Positions 22,771 through 34,809 of a stretch of DNA of 64,000 nucleotides are shown piece after piece. Source of the DNA: Rhipicephalus microplus (lineage: Eukaryota; Arthropoda; Arachnida; Ixodida; Ixodidae); contig NC_134710.1 in NCBI RefSeq assembly GCF_043290135.1, positions 254,869,592 to 254,933,591 of the forward strand. Direction: 5' to 3'. The position numbers and the translations under genes are program-made. Within the stretch, counting starts at the first letter, position 1. Every line of letters begins with the position of its first letter. A model generated the notes under the pieces. It searched no databases. It was given only the letters and a program-made list of their open reading frames with translations, and was not told where the DNA came from.

Positions 22771-22776
22771 AATAAA
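22771..22776 (+). terminator. Polyadenylation signal AATAAA of the GTSF1-like locus
   Basis: AATAAA begins 13 bases after the stop codon at 22756-22758, followed by a GT/T-rich stretch (GTTGCATTCTGAGTTTCAGT). Position and context suit a cleavage/polyadenylation site. Confidence 0.5.
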
Positions 22777-22882
22777 GTTGCATTCTGAGTTTCAGTCTTG
22801 CTGGGCCTTTTCTTTAGTTTGATACTAGAACAAGGGGAGTGCCCTGAACGGCCGCCGCACCAATGCATTCAAAGTAAAACCC

Positions 22883-24003
22883 AAAGAGGGTCATTCGGAC
22901 CCACAGCGAGGATGAACTTATTAGCTTTATCGACACGTACAATGCTGTACATCCGAACATACACTTCACACACAACTACTCGCAAACAACCGTAAATTTT
23001 CTTGATGTTACCATAACGATAGAAGAAGACAAGATTTCTACAACCATATATCGCAAACCAACGGATCGACAAATATACCTCCATTACCAAAGCGATCACC
23101 CGCGCCACTGTAAAAACAGTATTCCATACAGCTAGGCTCACCGGTTTTAAGTGAATCTGCTCAAGAGACGCTGATTTTGACACGAGCTCACAGAGGCTAA
23201 AACTTATGCTCGATAAACAAAAATACCCCTCCCATGTAATTGATGACGCCGTTCAAAAAGCGAGAAAACTGAAGCGTGATGACTTGCTTATTAAGCGATC
23301 ACCGCAAGGAGACCTATAACTAACAAACCTCTGTTTAACCTACAGCACAAATTTCCCCCATGCAAACAAAACCCCTAAACGACATTACAACATTCTCAAA
23401 CAAAGTGAACGTCTGAAACGCACATTCCCATCTGCTCTTGGTGTCGTTTACCGACGACCACGCAACCTCAAAGACACACTTGTCCACTCTCAAATCAATT
23501 GCTCACCTCCTAATAATTCATGCCAACCTTGTTTAAAGTCACGATGTCTTCAAAGCAACTAGGACACAATCCAAGTTTTGGATTAACATACAAGGTAACC
23601 TAACATGCGATTCCTCTAATGTGGTATACTTACTCGAATGCAAAGTGTGCAGAATGCAGTACATCGGACAAACAGAAGCAACATTTAGGATTCGCTTCAA
23701 TAATAACAGAGCCCATGCGAAATCAGCCCCAAATCTACCACTATCAAAACATCTCAATCTTCCCGACCATGCATTCGACAAACTATCAGTAACGCTCTTA
23801 GAGACAGGATTTAAATCCAACCGAGAACGTGAACAACGAGAGTCATACCTTATCTACCGATTTAGCACCCTCGATACAGGAATAAATGAGAATCCGGGTA
23901 CACTTGCAGCAATTAAAGTATTAGAAAACAGTAACGGCAATAATGAAAAAAGAACTGAGTGCACGGCACTGCAGCTGCAAAGGGCACTGGACAGCTCAAA
24001 ATA
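22883..24003 (+). pseudogene. Penelope-like polyprotein: RT C-terminus, Cys linker, GIY-YIG endonuclease
   Basis: The RT end reads SEDELISFIDTYNAVHPN and NFLDVTITIEEDKISTTIYR with RKPTDRQIYLHYQSDHP, all typical of Penelope-like RTs. An in-frame TAG interrupts it near 23132 and a TAA follows closely. The Cys linker (SCQPCLKSRC) is at about 23519-23550. The endonuclease (about 23612-23895) begins VVYLLEC, with MQYIGQT as the YIG motif, RIRFNNN carrying the Arg, and REREQRESYLI near the end. At least three inactivating changes occur (two stops, and a frame change near 23550). In this class the GIY-YIG domain nicks target DNA to prime reverse transcription. Confidence 0.7.
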
Positions 24004-24240
24004 ATTCCAACTGTAACTACTCTTCCTAAGTACAGCTGTCATCTGTTTCTGTTTTTGCCTCACTATACAATCAATTGTGCCAAACATGACATACCCAACA
24101 GCAACCCTGTGCACAGTCGGGAGGCCCCTACTGCACGCGTAATGCAGAAGCGGGCAAGAATTGCCATTGCACCCGCTTGCCAGCCTCTGCGACAATACGC
24201 GGCGCCCCTATTTCTAAGACGAGATGTCGACGGAGCGCTG
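22883..24240 (+). mobile_element. 5'-truncated Penelope-like element
   Basis: The sequence starts abruptly within the distal reverse transcriptase region and continues through the Cys linker, the GIY-YIG endonuclease and a 3' flank. The right boundary is approximate. It lies just downstream of the GTSF1-like locus. Confidence 0.65.
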
Positions 24241-24534
24241 CGTAGTTAAAGGCTTAAACTTCTTAAAAAAGCTCTTTTTCCTTCACACCAAACCGCCAGA
24301 GCCAGGAGGTGCTGTCTGGTCGGGAACAATGCGTTAGTTTAAGAAAGGATACACAGACTGCAGACATCCTAAAGGTGAAAAGGAGAAAGGAGAAATGTAT
24401 TGCGACCGTGATACACCACGTCACTCCGCTGAAACTTTGTTCAGAGACGACGCACCAAACACAAGCTAAGCGTTGTCAGGGTTGGCGAAGGCACGATGCA
24501 GGAACGATGAGAAGACGAACGCAAGCGAAATGGG

Positions 24535-24566
<32 letters not shown>

Positions 24567-24667
24567 TATATGCACCCGACAGTGGACCAGAGGCCGCGAC
24601 GAAGCTTTTTAGGCCGCCTCAGCATTGTTGGTACCGACCGCCAGGGATATTAAGAAAATGAAATGCT
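24241..24667. other. Unassigned stretch with (GTA)n microsatellite
   Basis: No gene seen. A GTA trinucleotide run occupies about 24535-24563. The sequence up to 24667 is the original flank of the large LINE insertion that follows. Confidence 0.6.
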
Positions 24668-24976
24668 CGCTGAACACAGGAGACGGCCACTAGGGGCTGA
24701 GCCACTCGGATGCCTCTCGAATGGGCTCTGCCAGTTTTTCACTTTCGCGGCTGAAAAGGACAACCACTGGATTCAAGACCATCACAGCTGTCGCCAGACG
24801 ATCACCCAATTCGTCCGATGCCAGGATATACCAGGTGGGCCTACTTTTTTTTTTGAGCCGTGACACTTCTTTTAAGTTCCCACAACGGCGTCGCCCTAGC
24901 TACGCCATCGCAGTGCCATCGACGCGCTGGCAACTAGGCGACAAGCCCGGCCCCCGGCTTGTTCGAAGCCTGCGAA

Positions 24977-26796
24977 ATGGATGTTGTGGAAATTGAGGGG
25001 AAGACGCTGTCTCCCGAAGAGTACAACGACACTCAAGGATGGGTTGTGGCCCATGAACGACGCAAGAAGGCAAAAGACAAGAGAAACGCGGAACCAGCCA
25101 CGAACGCGGGAGGTGCGTCCATGGAGGCGTCTCGGAGACTGAAGGATTTTTTGCATCGCCGGCCAGTGCCAAAATAACCGCAACTACCAGAAGATGATTA
25201 CAAGGTTGTAATACGCCAAGGAGGAGGTCTGGACTTGACGCGACAGAGTCTAGCGCTCATAAGAGACTGTGTTCTACGAGCGGCAAAAGTACAGCCCGAC
25301 ATTGCTTGGGAAGATACTCTCAAAATTAACATGCGACAAAATACCATGATCATGAGCACACCTAGTCTGGCCAATGCGAAGGAATACAGCAACATCAAGG
25401 AAATTATGATCAATGACAAGAGCTATGCTACAGCCGCTTATGTAACAGCACCAGAAAACACATCCAAAGGGGTTATCCACGGAATACCGAAGTATGATAA
25501 TCAAGAAGACATAGAAAAAAGCTTGGTCAATCAGAGTAACCCGACGATTCTACATGCACGACGTATGGGACTTACGGACTCAGTGGTCATTGTTTTCGAA
25601 GGATTGTTTGTGCTGTATTTTGTATACTACCGTGGCGGCGAATATAGGTGCTTCCTATACAAGAAGCAATATGAAACATGCACTACTTGTGGTCGAATTG
25701 GACATCGGGCGGATGTCTGCCCACAGCCTGACAACAAGAAATGCCGTGGTTGTGGGGTGCTCAATCCAACTGAAAACCACCAGTGCGTCCCTAGGTGCAG
25801 CCTTTGCGGGAAAGGTCATCTTACAGGGAACAAAAAATGCAAAGAACGGTTTAGGACCCCGTACCTTTTGAAGAAAAGATGGTGGGAAAAGGAACAACAA
25901 CAAGGCGATGAACGAAGAGAAATGAAGATTTTGTCGAACACTAGAGCAACACGGGCATGGAGGGAAGGGTATTCACCAGAAAACCTAACGGAGGAGAATG
26001 GCAACGCCGCCCAGGACAGAGGGGGACGACGCAGAGATCGTTCCAGCTCCTTCCCGCGACTCGCCGAAAGGAAAAGAGAAGGGACTCAACACGAACCCAG
26101 ATCCACATCCAGATCAAGGTCCTCTCGTCAACACAGATCCAGGTCACGGGCCAAATCCAAAACAAGGGCAACGAGATCACCTCAAGGACAGTCCCACGAG
26201 GGTCCTGGTGGCGGTCAGGGCAGTCAACAAATGGTGAGCTGGGTGGGCGAGGTATCAGGGGAGTCTCTCCGGTCTGGGAGTTTGCCTGAGGTTGTGGCAG
26301 AAGGGTCCACCCTAGGTCAAGAGCTAAACCATATTAAGAAAATGCTAGAGCAACTCACCCGTGAAAACGCGAAATAGAGGGATGAAATAAAACAACTAAA
26401 GGAAGAGAACTCTAAACTCAGGCAAAATCAGCTGCGCGAGTCAACTAGCTCCATAGCATCGTGTAGTCGAATTTTAACTCCAGCGCTTGCACAGGAGTCA
26501 GGAGTGCATGCAGCGAAACGAAGAGCAGAGGAAATATCTCCTGTAGAAAATGAAGACCTCTCAAAACCCTTGGAAAAAAAGTCGAGAATATGCTCGGAGA
26601 ACTTACTAAGGTAATGCAACAACAATTCACAGGATTGCAGCTGCAGCTCGTAGAAATAAAACAAAGAATAGATAGCATAGAAAATCGACTAACGCTGGTG
26701 GAGAACACGCAAACAGATTTGAGGTCTATAGGAGCAGGCCCGGTTAAAACTACTACTAAACCCTACAACCGGCCGACTACGACCGAAGTAATCTAA
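24977..26796 (+). pseudogene. LINE ORF1 (gag-like nucleic-acid-binding protein), two nonsense codons and one frameshift
   Basis: The frame starts MDVVEIEGKTLSPEEYND. It is interrupted by a TAA at 25175-25177 and a TAG at 26375-26377, both in the same frame, then shifts by one near 26575-26585 in a run of A. Without these it would be about 600 residues. Three zinc-knuckle-like motifs occur around 25679-25840: CTTCGRIGHRADVC, CRGCGVLNPTENHQC and CSLCGKGHLTGNKKC. An Arg/Ser-rich segment (about 26035-26180) and coiled-coil-like sequence (LEQLTRENAK, IKQRIDSIENRL) follow. The family role is RNA binding and ribonucleoprotein assembly. Confidence 0.75.
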
Positions 26797-26824
26797 ATCG
26801 CAGTGGAAGGGACCGTTCCTAGAC

Positions 26825-29800
26825 ATGGCACGACGTAATCAGTATAAAATTTGGCAGTGGAACTGTCGTGGGTATTGCCGGAAACGGGGTAACTTACAAC
26901 AGTTCCTAAACGGAAAGGAGGCACCAGACGTCATCGCCTTACAGGAAACTGGAGGAATGGCTAAATTGTCGAATTACAAATCCTATGGTACCCCTGATGA
27001 AAAAACGTCCGTAACAACCCTCATGCGAAGAAATCTCACGGTGATAGAACATAATACAGAAATCTGCGATGTCGATCATGTTCTTGTTGAGTTGGTTCCA
27101 TCGCAGAAGAGTGGTGAAAGTCTATTCATATTAAATGTCTATAGCAGCCCTAGACAAAAAAAACCAAATTTAGGTCACTTTTTAGAAAAATGATCAGCAT
27201 TACTAAAAAGCAAGCATTGGTTATAGTAGGAGATTTCAACGCGTTGCATGCGGCATGGGGTTATGACAAAGAAAACATCGAAGGTAGAAATCTCTGGATC
27301 GACGCTCAACAAGAGGGCCTTACGTTAATAACCGACCCCCTTTTTTCAACTAAGATTGGAAACAGCGTATCCAAAGACACGTCTCCTGACCTCACGTTTA
27401 CTAAGAATATCATTGAACCTTATTGGCTTAATGCACAAGATAATATGGGCAGTGACCACGTTTAAAGCAGGTCCACGTAAAAGAGGAGGCAAAGAATTAA
27501 GGATGGTTGAATGGGATAGCTTTAGAAAAATCAGAGAGAAGGAAGCATGCGATGTCATAGAAGACTTAGATGAATGGCTAGGGAACCTTAAGCAAAATAT
27601 TCAAATCGCAACTAAGACCATACCAAAAACAGAAAGACTAGAAAGCACAGGCAGTAAGCTCCTACATATGTGGGAGGCAAAAAAGAGCCTAGAAAAACGG
27701 TGACACAAAAACACAACAAACGCCTTAGAAAAAGGATAGCCACCCTCAGTAAAGATATTGAGAAGTACGCGGAGCAACTACGCAGACAACAATGGGAGAA
27801 AAAGTGTGATGCGATGGAAAAACAAACAAGTCTCTCTAAAACATGGAACCTGTTAAGATGTCTGATAGACTCGGAAGCGAGCAAGACAGCACAACAACAA
27901 AACTTTATTAGACTTGTCCGTAAATACAAAGGCACGGAGGAAGAACTGATTGAAGAAATCAGACAGAGATACATTGGGGATACAACCAAAGAGCAATTAG
28001 GCTCGTACAAAGGTAAAGAAAATGATTTTTCTAGACCGACCCATATTAGAGGCCGAGGTACGATCGGAACTAATGAAACTGAGCACAACATCAGCCCCGG
28101 CCCCCCGATGGGATCACGAATAAAACGCTCAGAAATTTAGACGACAAATCTATCACAGCCCTCTCCGAATATATGAACAAGTGTTTGGCAAAAAGTAAGA
28201 TACCCAAGCAATGGAAAACGGCAACAATCATAATGATTCCCAAGCCAGGCAAGAAACTAGATCTTGATAATCTTAGGCCTATTTCCCTGACATCCTGCAT
28301 AGGAAAGTTATTAGAGCATGTCATCCTAACTCGCCTGTCAAATTATATGGAAGACAATGAGCTCTTTCCTCATACGATGGTAGGCTTCAGAGCGAAACTC
28401 TCTACACAGGACATTATGCTTAAGATTAAACACCAAATAATTGATTCGGGTCTCAATACACACGACACAAAGGTAATAGTTGGCCTAGATCTTAAAAAGG
28501 CATTCGATAATACATCACATAAAGCTATACTTGCCAATCTTCAAGCGTTAGGGGTAGGAAAAAAGAGTATACGATTATATAAAAGACTTTTTAACTGACC
28601 GGACTGCAAGAATAATACTAGGCGAAGCAGAATCCCAAGAGTTTAGTCTAGGCAGCAGAGGTACACCGCAAGGCTCAGTCCTACCCCCCTTTCTTTTTAA
28701 CGTGGCCATGATAGGTCTCCCTACCAGACTGAAGGAAATTCCAGGACTCCACCATAGCCTCTATGCAGATGACATTACCTTATGGGTAGCAGAGGGTAGT
28801 GACGGATACATAGAGGAAACTTTACAAACAGCAGTGAATGTTGTAGAAGAATATGCCATCCATACAGGATTATAATGTTCACCGGAAAAATCGGAACTTC
28901 TGTTCTATAACCCGACATGTAGGGGTCGGAAAAGCATCCAGGAAAAACCTAACATTAAAGTCTTTGTTGGAAAAACGCAAATACCTACGGTCGAAAGCAT
29001 AAGAATTTTGGGACTCCGAATCAGCTCAAACGGGCACAATGGAGAGGCGATTAGAATACTTTAAACCAGTGCGCAGCAAACTATGCGTCTACTTAAACGA
29101 ATTGCAAACCGGCACTATGGTATGAAGGAAAATAATATGATAAGACTGGTACAGGCTTTTGTCATCAGTCGTATTGTATATGTGTTTCCGTACCTCAGAC
29201 TGCAAGTGGCTGAGAGAGAAAGATTGACAGAATCATTAGACGAGTTTTCAAACAAACGATCGGACTTCCAATTACTACCTCTAATAATAAATTACTTCAA
29301 TTAGGGCTTCACAACACATCGGAAGAGCTTATAGAAGCTCAAAGAATCGCACAATATGAAAGACTAACGCAGAGTAAAACAGGTAGAGCCATACTAGAGG
29401 AACTGGGTATAAACTACGCAAATGAATTTGGCGCCAAAAAGGATATCCCGTATGAAATCGGGAAATGTTTAGTAATCTTACCGATTCCAAAAAACATGCA
29501 CCCCGAACATCACAAAGCAAGGAGAGCTGAAAGAGCAAAAAATATACATAACGTAAAAGATTTACCGGAAACAACATACGTACACGCGGCCAAATACAAA
29601 GGAAATGACAACATGACTATAGCAGTAGTGGACTACAAAGGAAACCATAAGGTCAGCGGCTCGGTGAGAACGAGCTTTGCAGAAGAGGCGGAGGAAGCAG
29701 CTTTTACAATGGCTATAGCATCTCTCTCGACTTCACTCATTGCTAGCGACTCACAGACGGCTGTGAGAAACTTTGCACGAGGGGAATATTCCAAATAGCT

Positions 29801-30260
29801 TGAAGAATATTGGTTCGATGCAAAGACCAACGAACAATAGAAATAGTCTGGGCACCCGCTCACTCCTCCTTGCCCGGCAATGAGGCTGCACACCAGAGCT
29901 CTCGAGGACTTACAGATTGAGCCTCTGGATTGCCCTGGTCGAACGGGGAGGACGATGAGAGATTTGAGCGGATGACCACTTACAGAGATCTTACGCAGTA
30001 TTACAGGCTAAGCAGGAAAATTTATCCTCCCGCACACTCGTCATTGAACAAAGGACGAGTGTGCGGACGGTGGTCTGGACGGTGGCGTGGCGCCTACTCC
30101 AGACCCACACGTTTCCCGGTCCGGTAACAATGAACCGCTGCGTGCCGGAACTTCATTCGGACAAGTGTAAATTTTGCCACAACAGGGCGGACTTGAGCCA
30201 CATTTTATGGGCATGCCCGCAGGCCCCCATGAGAGGCGAATTTCCAGATGGGAGTGGATA
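26825..30260 (+). pseudogene. LINE ORF2: APE endonuclease, reverse transcriptase, RNase H, broken
   Basis: ORF2 begins 28 bases after ORF1. The endonuclease shows WQWNCRGY, IALQET, then after a frame change near 27190 VIVGDFNALHAAWGY, SPDLTF and GSDH. The RT region (about 28150-28980) shows PLRPISLTS-like LDNLRPISLTSCIGK, GLDLKKAFD, GTPQGSVLP and YADD (28762-28773). RNase H signatures lie at about 29600-29915 (VVDYKGNH, EEAEEAAFTMA, IASDSQTAV, WAPAHSSLPGNEAA). A CKFCHNRADLSHILWACP tail follows at about 30168-30221. Stops or frame changes occur near 27190, 27463, 27702, 28137, 28597, 28873, 29302 and 29797. It once nicked target DNA and copied the element RNA. Confidence 0.8.
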
Positions 30261-30784
30261 GGATGCCGCGCTTCTCAGCTGTGACTCTCAATTACAAGCC
30301 CCCTTAATACGGCAGGCCAAAGACGCCGCCAGAAACCATGGGATCATGGCCGTCGTCTAGGTTTGGTCCTCCCTTCTCCTTTCGCACCTGAAAGGGGAAG
30401 AGGACCTTTCTGCTAATTAAATAAAGTTTGTTCATCATCATCATCATCATCATCACCGCTGAACACAGTGACACGCTGAAGTGTCCGTTCCCTTTTTGGC
30501 ACAGTTTCAAAGACTGCTTCCTGGGCACTTACATAATCAGCCGTGACCCCCTTGCTCACAACTAAAAAAGAAAATGATATGTACGTGCAAGTCCGGTTTT
30601 CCTGCGTCTACTCACTAGGCTACGCATTGGAAGACTCCGTTTTGCTGCGCCTACTCGCTAGGCTCTGTGTCCTGGCGCTACCATCAGATCTCGTAAACTA
30701 CATTGCCGGGTGTTGTAAACAAACTCGCTCACGTAGAACGGCCTACCCCAGCAGACTTCCGCTGCGCCTCTTCCGGGAACCATT

Positions 30785-30816
30785 CCGCCGGGACCATTAA
30801 AGAATGGTCCCGGCGG
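30785..30816. repeat. Perfect 14 bp hairpin
   Basis: CCGCCGGGACCATT (30785-30798), loop AAAG, then the exact complement at 30803-30816. It is GC-rich and stable. The context is unassigned, so it could be a terminator-like RNA hairpin, a transposon end or chance. Confidence 0.7.
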
Positions 30817-31099
30817 TGTTTTCGTGGTGTTTGAGTTAGCTGCTCTATCATTTCTGGCACATTCCTTAGGATCTATTTTGTGCTACGTCTAGTGGCCACA
30901 AGAAGGGGCTCAATGTAGTGCACGGCAAGTGCAGGTGCGGCTACTGCTGCAGGTAACACTGCTCGTGTGACCGACGGGCGCCGCACGAAATATCCGCCGT
31001 GATGTTGCGATGAGCGCAACACCCTCCTCCGTGTTACCTCTGGCAGTGGCCGCGCCTGCAGGAGAAGCTTGGCAGTGAACTTAATTGGGCCAATTGATT

Positions 31100-31209
31100 C
31101 TGCATGTCGACGTGGATGCGCTTTGCAGACGCGGACAGATAATTGACAGCGCACACCTGTGTTTTACTTTTCTGCGTCTTCAAAGCGCACCCACATCGTC
31201 GACATGCAG
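31100..31209. repeat. Imperfect 36 bp inverted repeat (pre-miRNA-sized hairpin)
   Basis: The left arm 31100-31134 (CTGCATGTCGACGTGG..TGCGCTTTGCAGACG) pairs with the right arm 31172-31209 with a few mismatches and one 3-base bulge; the loop is about 37 bases. It could be a MITE remnant or a microRNA-like hairpin. No further evidence favours either. Confidence 0.55.
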
Positions 31210-32385
31210 GTGAAGAGTTGCCCGATCCATCGAGTTGTTCAATTCAGCTTTTCGACTAGAACTGACAATCTTCCTCCTGTTAAACCCCGAACATATTTGT
31301 GTTTCATCTAAGCCCACAACCTCTAGATAAAACGCTTATATTTGCGCGTGTGTCACGCCGGGCACACTCTAGATCATCGGCGTTCAGAATTTCCTGCGAT
31401 CCGAAATATTCGGGAATGCGACCAAGAAAATATAAAATGTACTGGTTATGTGATGACATCCACTGGGGCTTGGTCACGCGAACTATCATGGTTTACTAAC
31501 GAGCAAGCTATTCATGAATCAAACTTTCAAGTTGAACCATCTAAGCCATGTTCACACCGAAAGGTAAATGATCTAGAATGCAGCGGTATTAACTAGGAGC
31601 AGAGGGGCATGCGATGTGTCATTTGCCCGCACAGATGAGTGCCGACTCGCCGGCGTCGCTTCGGAAAAAAAAATCAAATGCAACGATAACGAAACATGGA
31701 CACCACGCTGTACACAGGGCGGCGATTCATGAAGAGCACGGCTACATTGTGCCCCATGTTGATTCAAACAGTACGCACTGTCATCATCGTTCAAACTATA
31801 CGAGAAACACCTTTGCAATACATTTTCAGTGTTCGCTTTCACGTTTTGTTGTTCATTGCACGCGTCAGTACACCTATCAGCCACAAGTGGAAGACAACAG
31901 CGACCAATGTGTTCCCAGTAACCGGGACCTTCGACTAATCCAAAGTCTGAGTATCGTCTCTGTGCCATTAATGTGTGCTGAGCTTTAGATTGCCTTTAAT
32001 GAAGTGGAAAGAACAAGCCTACGCGCTCCTAACAGGAATCCAGTTTTCTCTCGTGATCAAAACAGAACGTTTTGACTAGCATATAAAATTAGTTTAGGCT
32101 TGCAGACTGCATCCTGGCATGATAAAGCTGTGCCCACGTTGCGAGCTCTTCATCAGAATAATTTAATCCGCATAAAATATCGGAAAGCAAGCAGCCGCGG
32201 CCAAGAACAAACACTAAAACCACGCAAGAACAAGCTAAACCGGATGTTCCCTGGGGTGATTTTCTGGTGAACGCACAATGTTGCCAGGGACCGGCACGCT
32301 CTGGCGAAACCGTCTATAGTAGTAGTAGCAGTGGTAGAATGTGTGGTGTTACTCAAAAAAAAAAAAAACATGCGATATGAATATG

Positions 32386-32575
32386 AGGAATGTCGTAGCG
32401 AAGGTGGTCTTCGCAAATTTTGACCATCTGGTGTTCTTTATCATGCACCGACACCGCGCAGTACACGGGCATCTACTTTTTTGCCTCAATTCATATGTGA
32501 CCGCCAAGGCCCCAATCGAACGCACGGCATTAGGGTCGGCAGCGGAGCACCCTATTGAGACTGGCCCACTGAAGC
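32386..32575 (-). repeat. Decayed tRNA-derived SINE (Ruka-like)
   Basis: The body matches the 4632-4858 copy (TTTTGACCATCTGGTGTTC, ATCATGCACCGACACCGCG, CAGTACACGGGCATCTAC). The right end carries a degraded tRNA-like head (CGAACGCACGG, GGTCGGCAGCGGAGCACC). Orientation is minus. It is preceded by a poly-A run at about 32355-32368. Confidence 0.55.
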
Positions 32576-34809
32576 GGACGCGAAACTAGGGCCGAATAGT
32601 GAATAGCATCTCAAGGCTATTCAAAAGAAAAAGAAAAATAGGCTGAGATTCCGTCTGCGTTTTTATCATTTTTTCTCAGCTTTCATTCATTATACTGACT
32701 TTCAAAGAGCAGTGCAACGACACAGGGAAAAGAAAGATATAGGAACAAAGAGCACTGTCTTTCTTTTCCCTTTGTCTTTGTGCTTCCCTTTCAAAATGAT
32801 ATGAAGCAGCTAGTCCAAACAAAAGTACTCCGCATTATGCTACACAACAGAACACACAAATTGTACATGCCAAATAATATCACATGGAACCCTCTTAATT
32901 AGGTATACCGTTTAAAATGCAGAATATAATCAGAAAGCGGGACATTTTTCGTCTGTTTTTCTATATATAGCTAGCATTTAATGAAGATCTGATGAAGAGC
33001 CTATGATATGCAGCGTCAGCCCACCAATGTCAACATAAAGGAGCGATATAAAAACAGGACCATTCCTTGCTGTACCTCACTCCCTAGATCTTGGGGCACA
33101 CGCCCACAAGAAGGGCAAGTGGCATTCTTAGAAATTTAGCGTTTTTCCGCGGCATGCAATTTTGTAAATATTAACAGGAGTAATCCAGAGTGCCCAGTGC
33201 ACCATTATGCTTGTCGGCTCGAAATGCCAAAGCCTAGTGAGGAGTCCTTTAAGGTGTTCACCAATAGGGGAGAAATTGGTCCTATGCAATTAGACCTACC
33301 ATCCCTCTCATCTGAGGTATCACTGGCCTGGTCATTTGCCCCTGCACTGCCCTTCCCAGCCACAACAAAACAAAATAGACCCAGGAAAGTGTCAATTGAA
33401 TGGTGGACACTTGACACACAATGAGAGACAATAAAACAAAAGACCACATAGTGTGAATCATGCAGAAAATGCATGCCTATGTTCAATCGTTGATACCTTT
33501 CTGTGATCTTGAACAGTATCATTTTTTTTTCTTCCTGCCGTAGATACAAGTCACAGATGTCATTGTTTCGGATTATTTCAATTTTTCGTAGAAATTTACT
33601 GTTCCTATATTTACGATTTTCAGAACCTAAAACAGTGTTTTACCTGCCCATCCTTGGCACCTAAAACACTTCTTTAGTGCCTAAAAACCTGGCCTCTAGT
33701 TATGTGTCAACAGTAAAGGCTGCATTCTATAAAACTGATAGAGTACTATACACATTCTCTTCTGCTTTTCACTGGACTTACCCGAAGTGCATCTACATGG
33801 CTCGGAAACACTAATGTGCTGCACTTCCTCGATGATACAGACGTGATAATCTTACCATCAAGCAACAATACGTACAAAGTGTTCACATGTTGCATCAACC
33901 CTATGATTGATATAAGGGGCACATAGAGTATATTGATGAAAAGAAAAAAACAGCAATTGCTTAGGTTAGATGAACTGATAATTGCAAGAGAGATTACTTG
34001 CCATTGCAAGCTGGGCACCTATTTGTAGCCGCCCCTATTCAAAGGGGACAGTGCCTTGAGGGACCATAACATGCTCTGCACTTGGCTACCTGTAACACAG
34101 CTAGTCCTTGCTTGATAGTAGGCATGAAATGTTTTCCTTCCCACTGAATTTTTCTTTTAAATTTGTGAATTAACTTTGATTTGCCTGTTTAACTATTGTA
34201 ACATTTTTTTCATTTACATTTGTCCTATGCAAGTAATTTGTTGAGTTACAACATTACATAGTAAACAATAGACACATTTAAGCTATTAAAATCGGCCATT
34301 ATTGCTCAGTTATGAATATTATTTCATTGACTTGCTGTATTTTCATGAAACAAATAGGAACTGTTCTACCAACAATTATTGAAGTAAGACCTTACGGTAA
34401 ATATGCATTCATTATTCTGGAACTTTATATACATGACCATAGCCACTTTTTGTAGGCAATAACCGCTACATCTATGAGAAAGCGCAATCGCCGATTGAAG
34501 ACTGCAAAATCTGCGGTAGGAACACATACTCCTTTGTATTAAAGAATTTCTTCATTTAATAACTGTGGGTCATTTGAGCAGCTATTCTTGAACTCCCATT
34601 CCTTCACCTTCATGCAACGTCAAAAATTAAGCTAACAATAATCAGCACAGTAGGGTGTACTGTGGCAGAAAAGCCTCGGAAGAAAGACCAATGGGCCTTT
34701 GGTCCTCTTCTGCAACTATAAGTGTTAACAACAAATACTATACTTTAGTCATCAAACAATTCATAACACTTAATAAATTCTGCACATCTTCCAATAAAAC
34801 ATAGCTTGC

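Larger units (their letters stand above)
24680..30456 (+). mobile_element. Near full-length I-clade-like LINE (5.8 kb) with 12 bp target-site duplication
   Basis: The duplication CGCTGAACACAG occurs at 24668-24679 and 30457-30468, directly bounding the element. It contains a 5' leader of about 300 bases, ORF1 (24977-26796), ORF2 (26825 to about 30260), a 3' UTR with AATAAAG at about 30420, and a terminal (TCA)n repeat at 30431-30455. Order, RNase H domain and 3' simple repeat fit the I superfamily of LINEs. Multiple stops and frameshifts in both ORFs show that the copy is inactive. Confidence 0.85.
30469..34809. other. Unassigned stretch downstream of alpha-spectrin 3' end
   Basis: No gene recognised. 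It contains two hairpins (listed separately), an old SINE (32386-32575) and a frame at about 33140-33423 (plus) with no recognisable domain. The 31570-32000 frames on both strands are unassigned. Confidence 0.4.

Noticed and set aside
22466..22783. Minus-strand 105-codon open frame across the GTSF1-like exon 2
   Set aside because: A shadow of the GC-rich plus-strand exon; the plus frame has splice sites and a polyadenylation signal.
24535..24563. (GTA)n and other short tandem runs as a CRISPR-like or satellite array
   Set aside because: Simple microsatellites; no spacers, no higher-order repeat.
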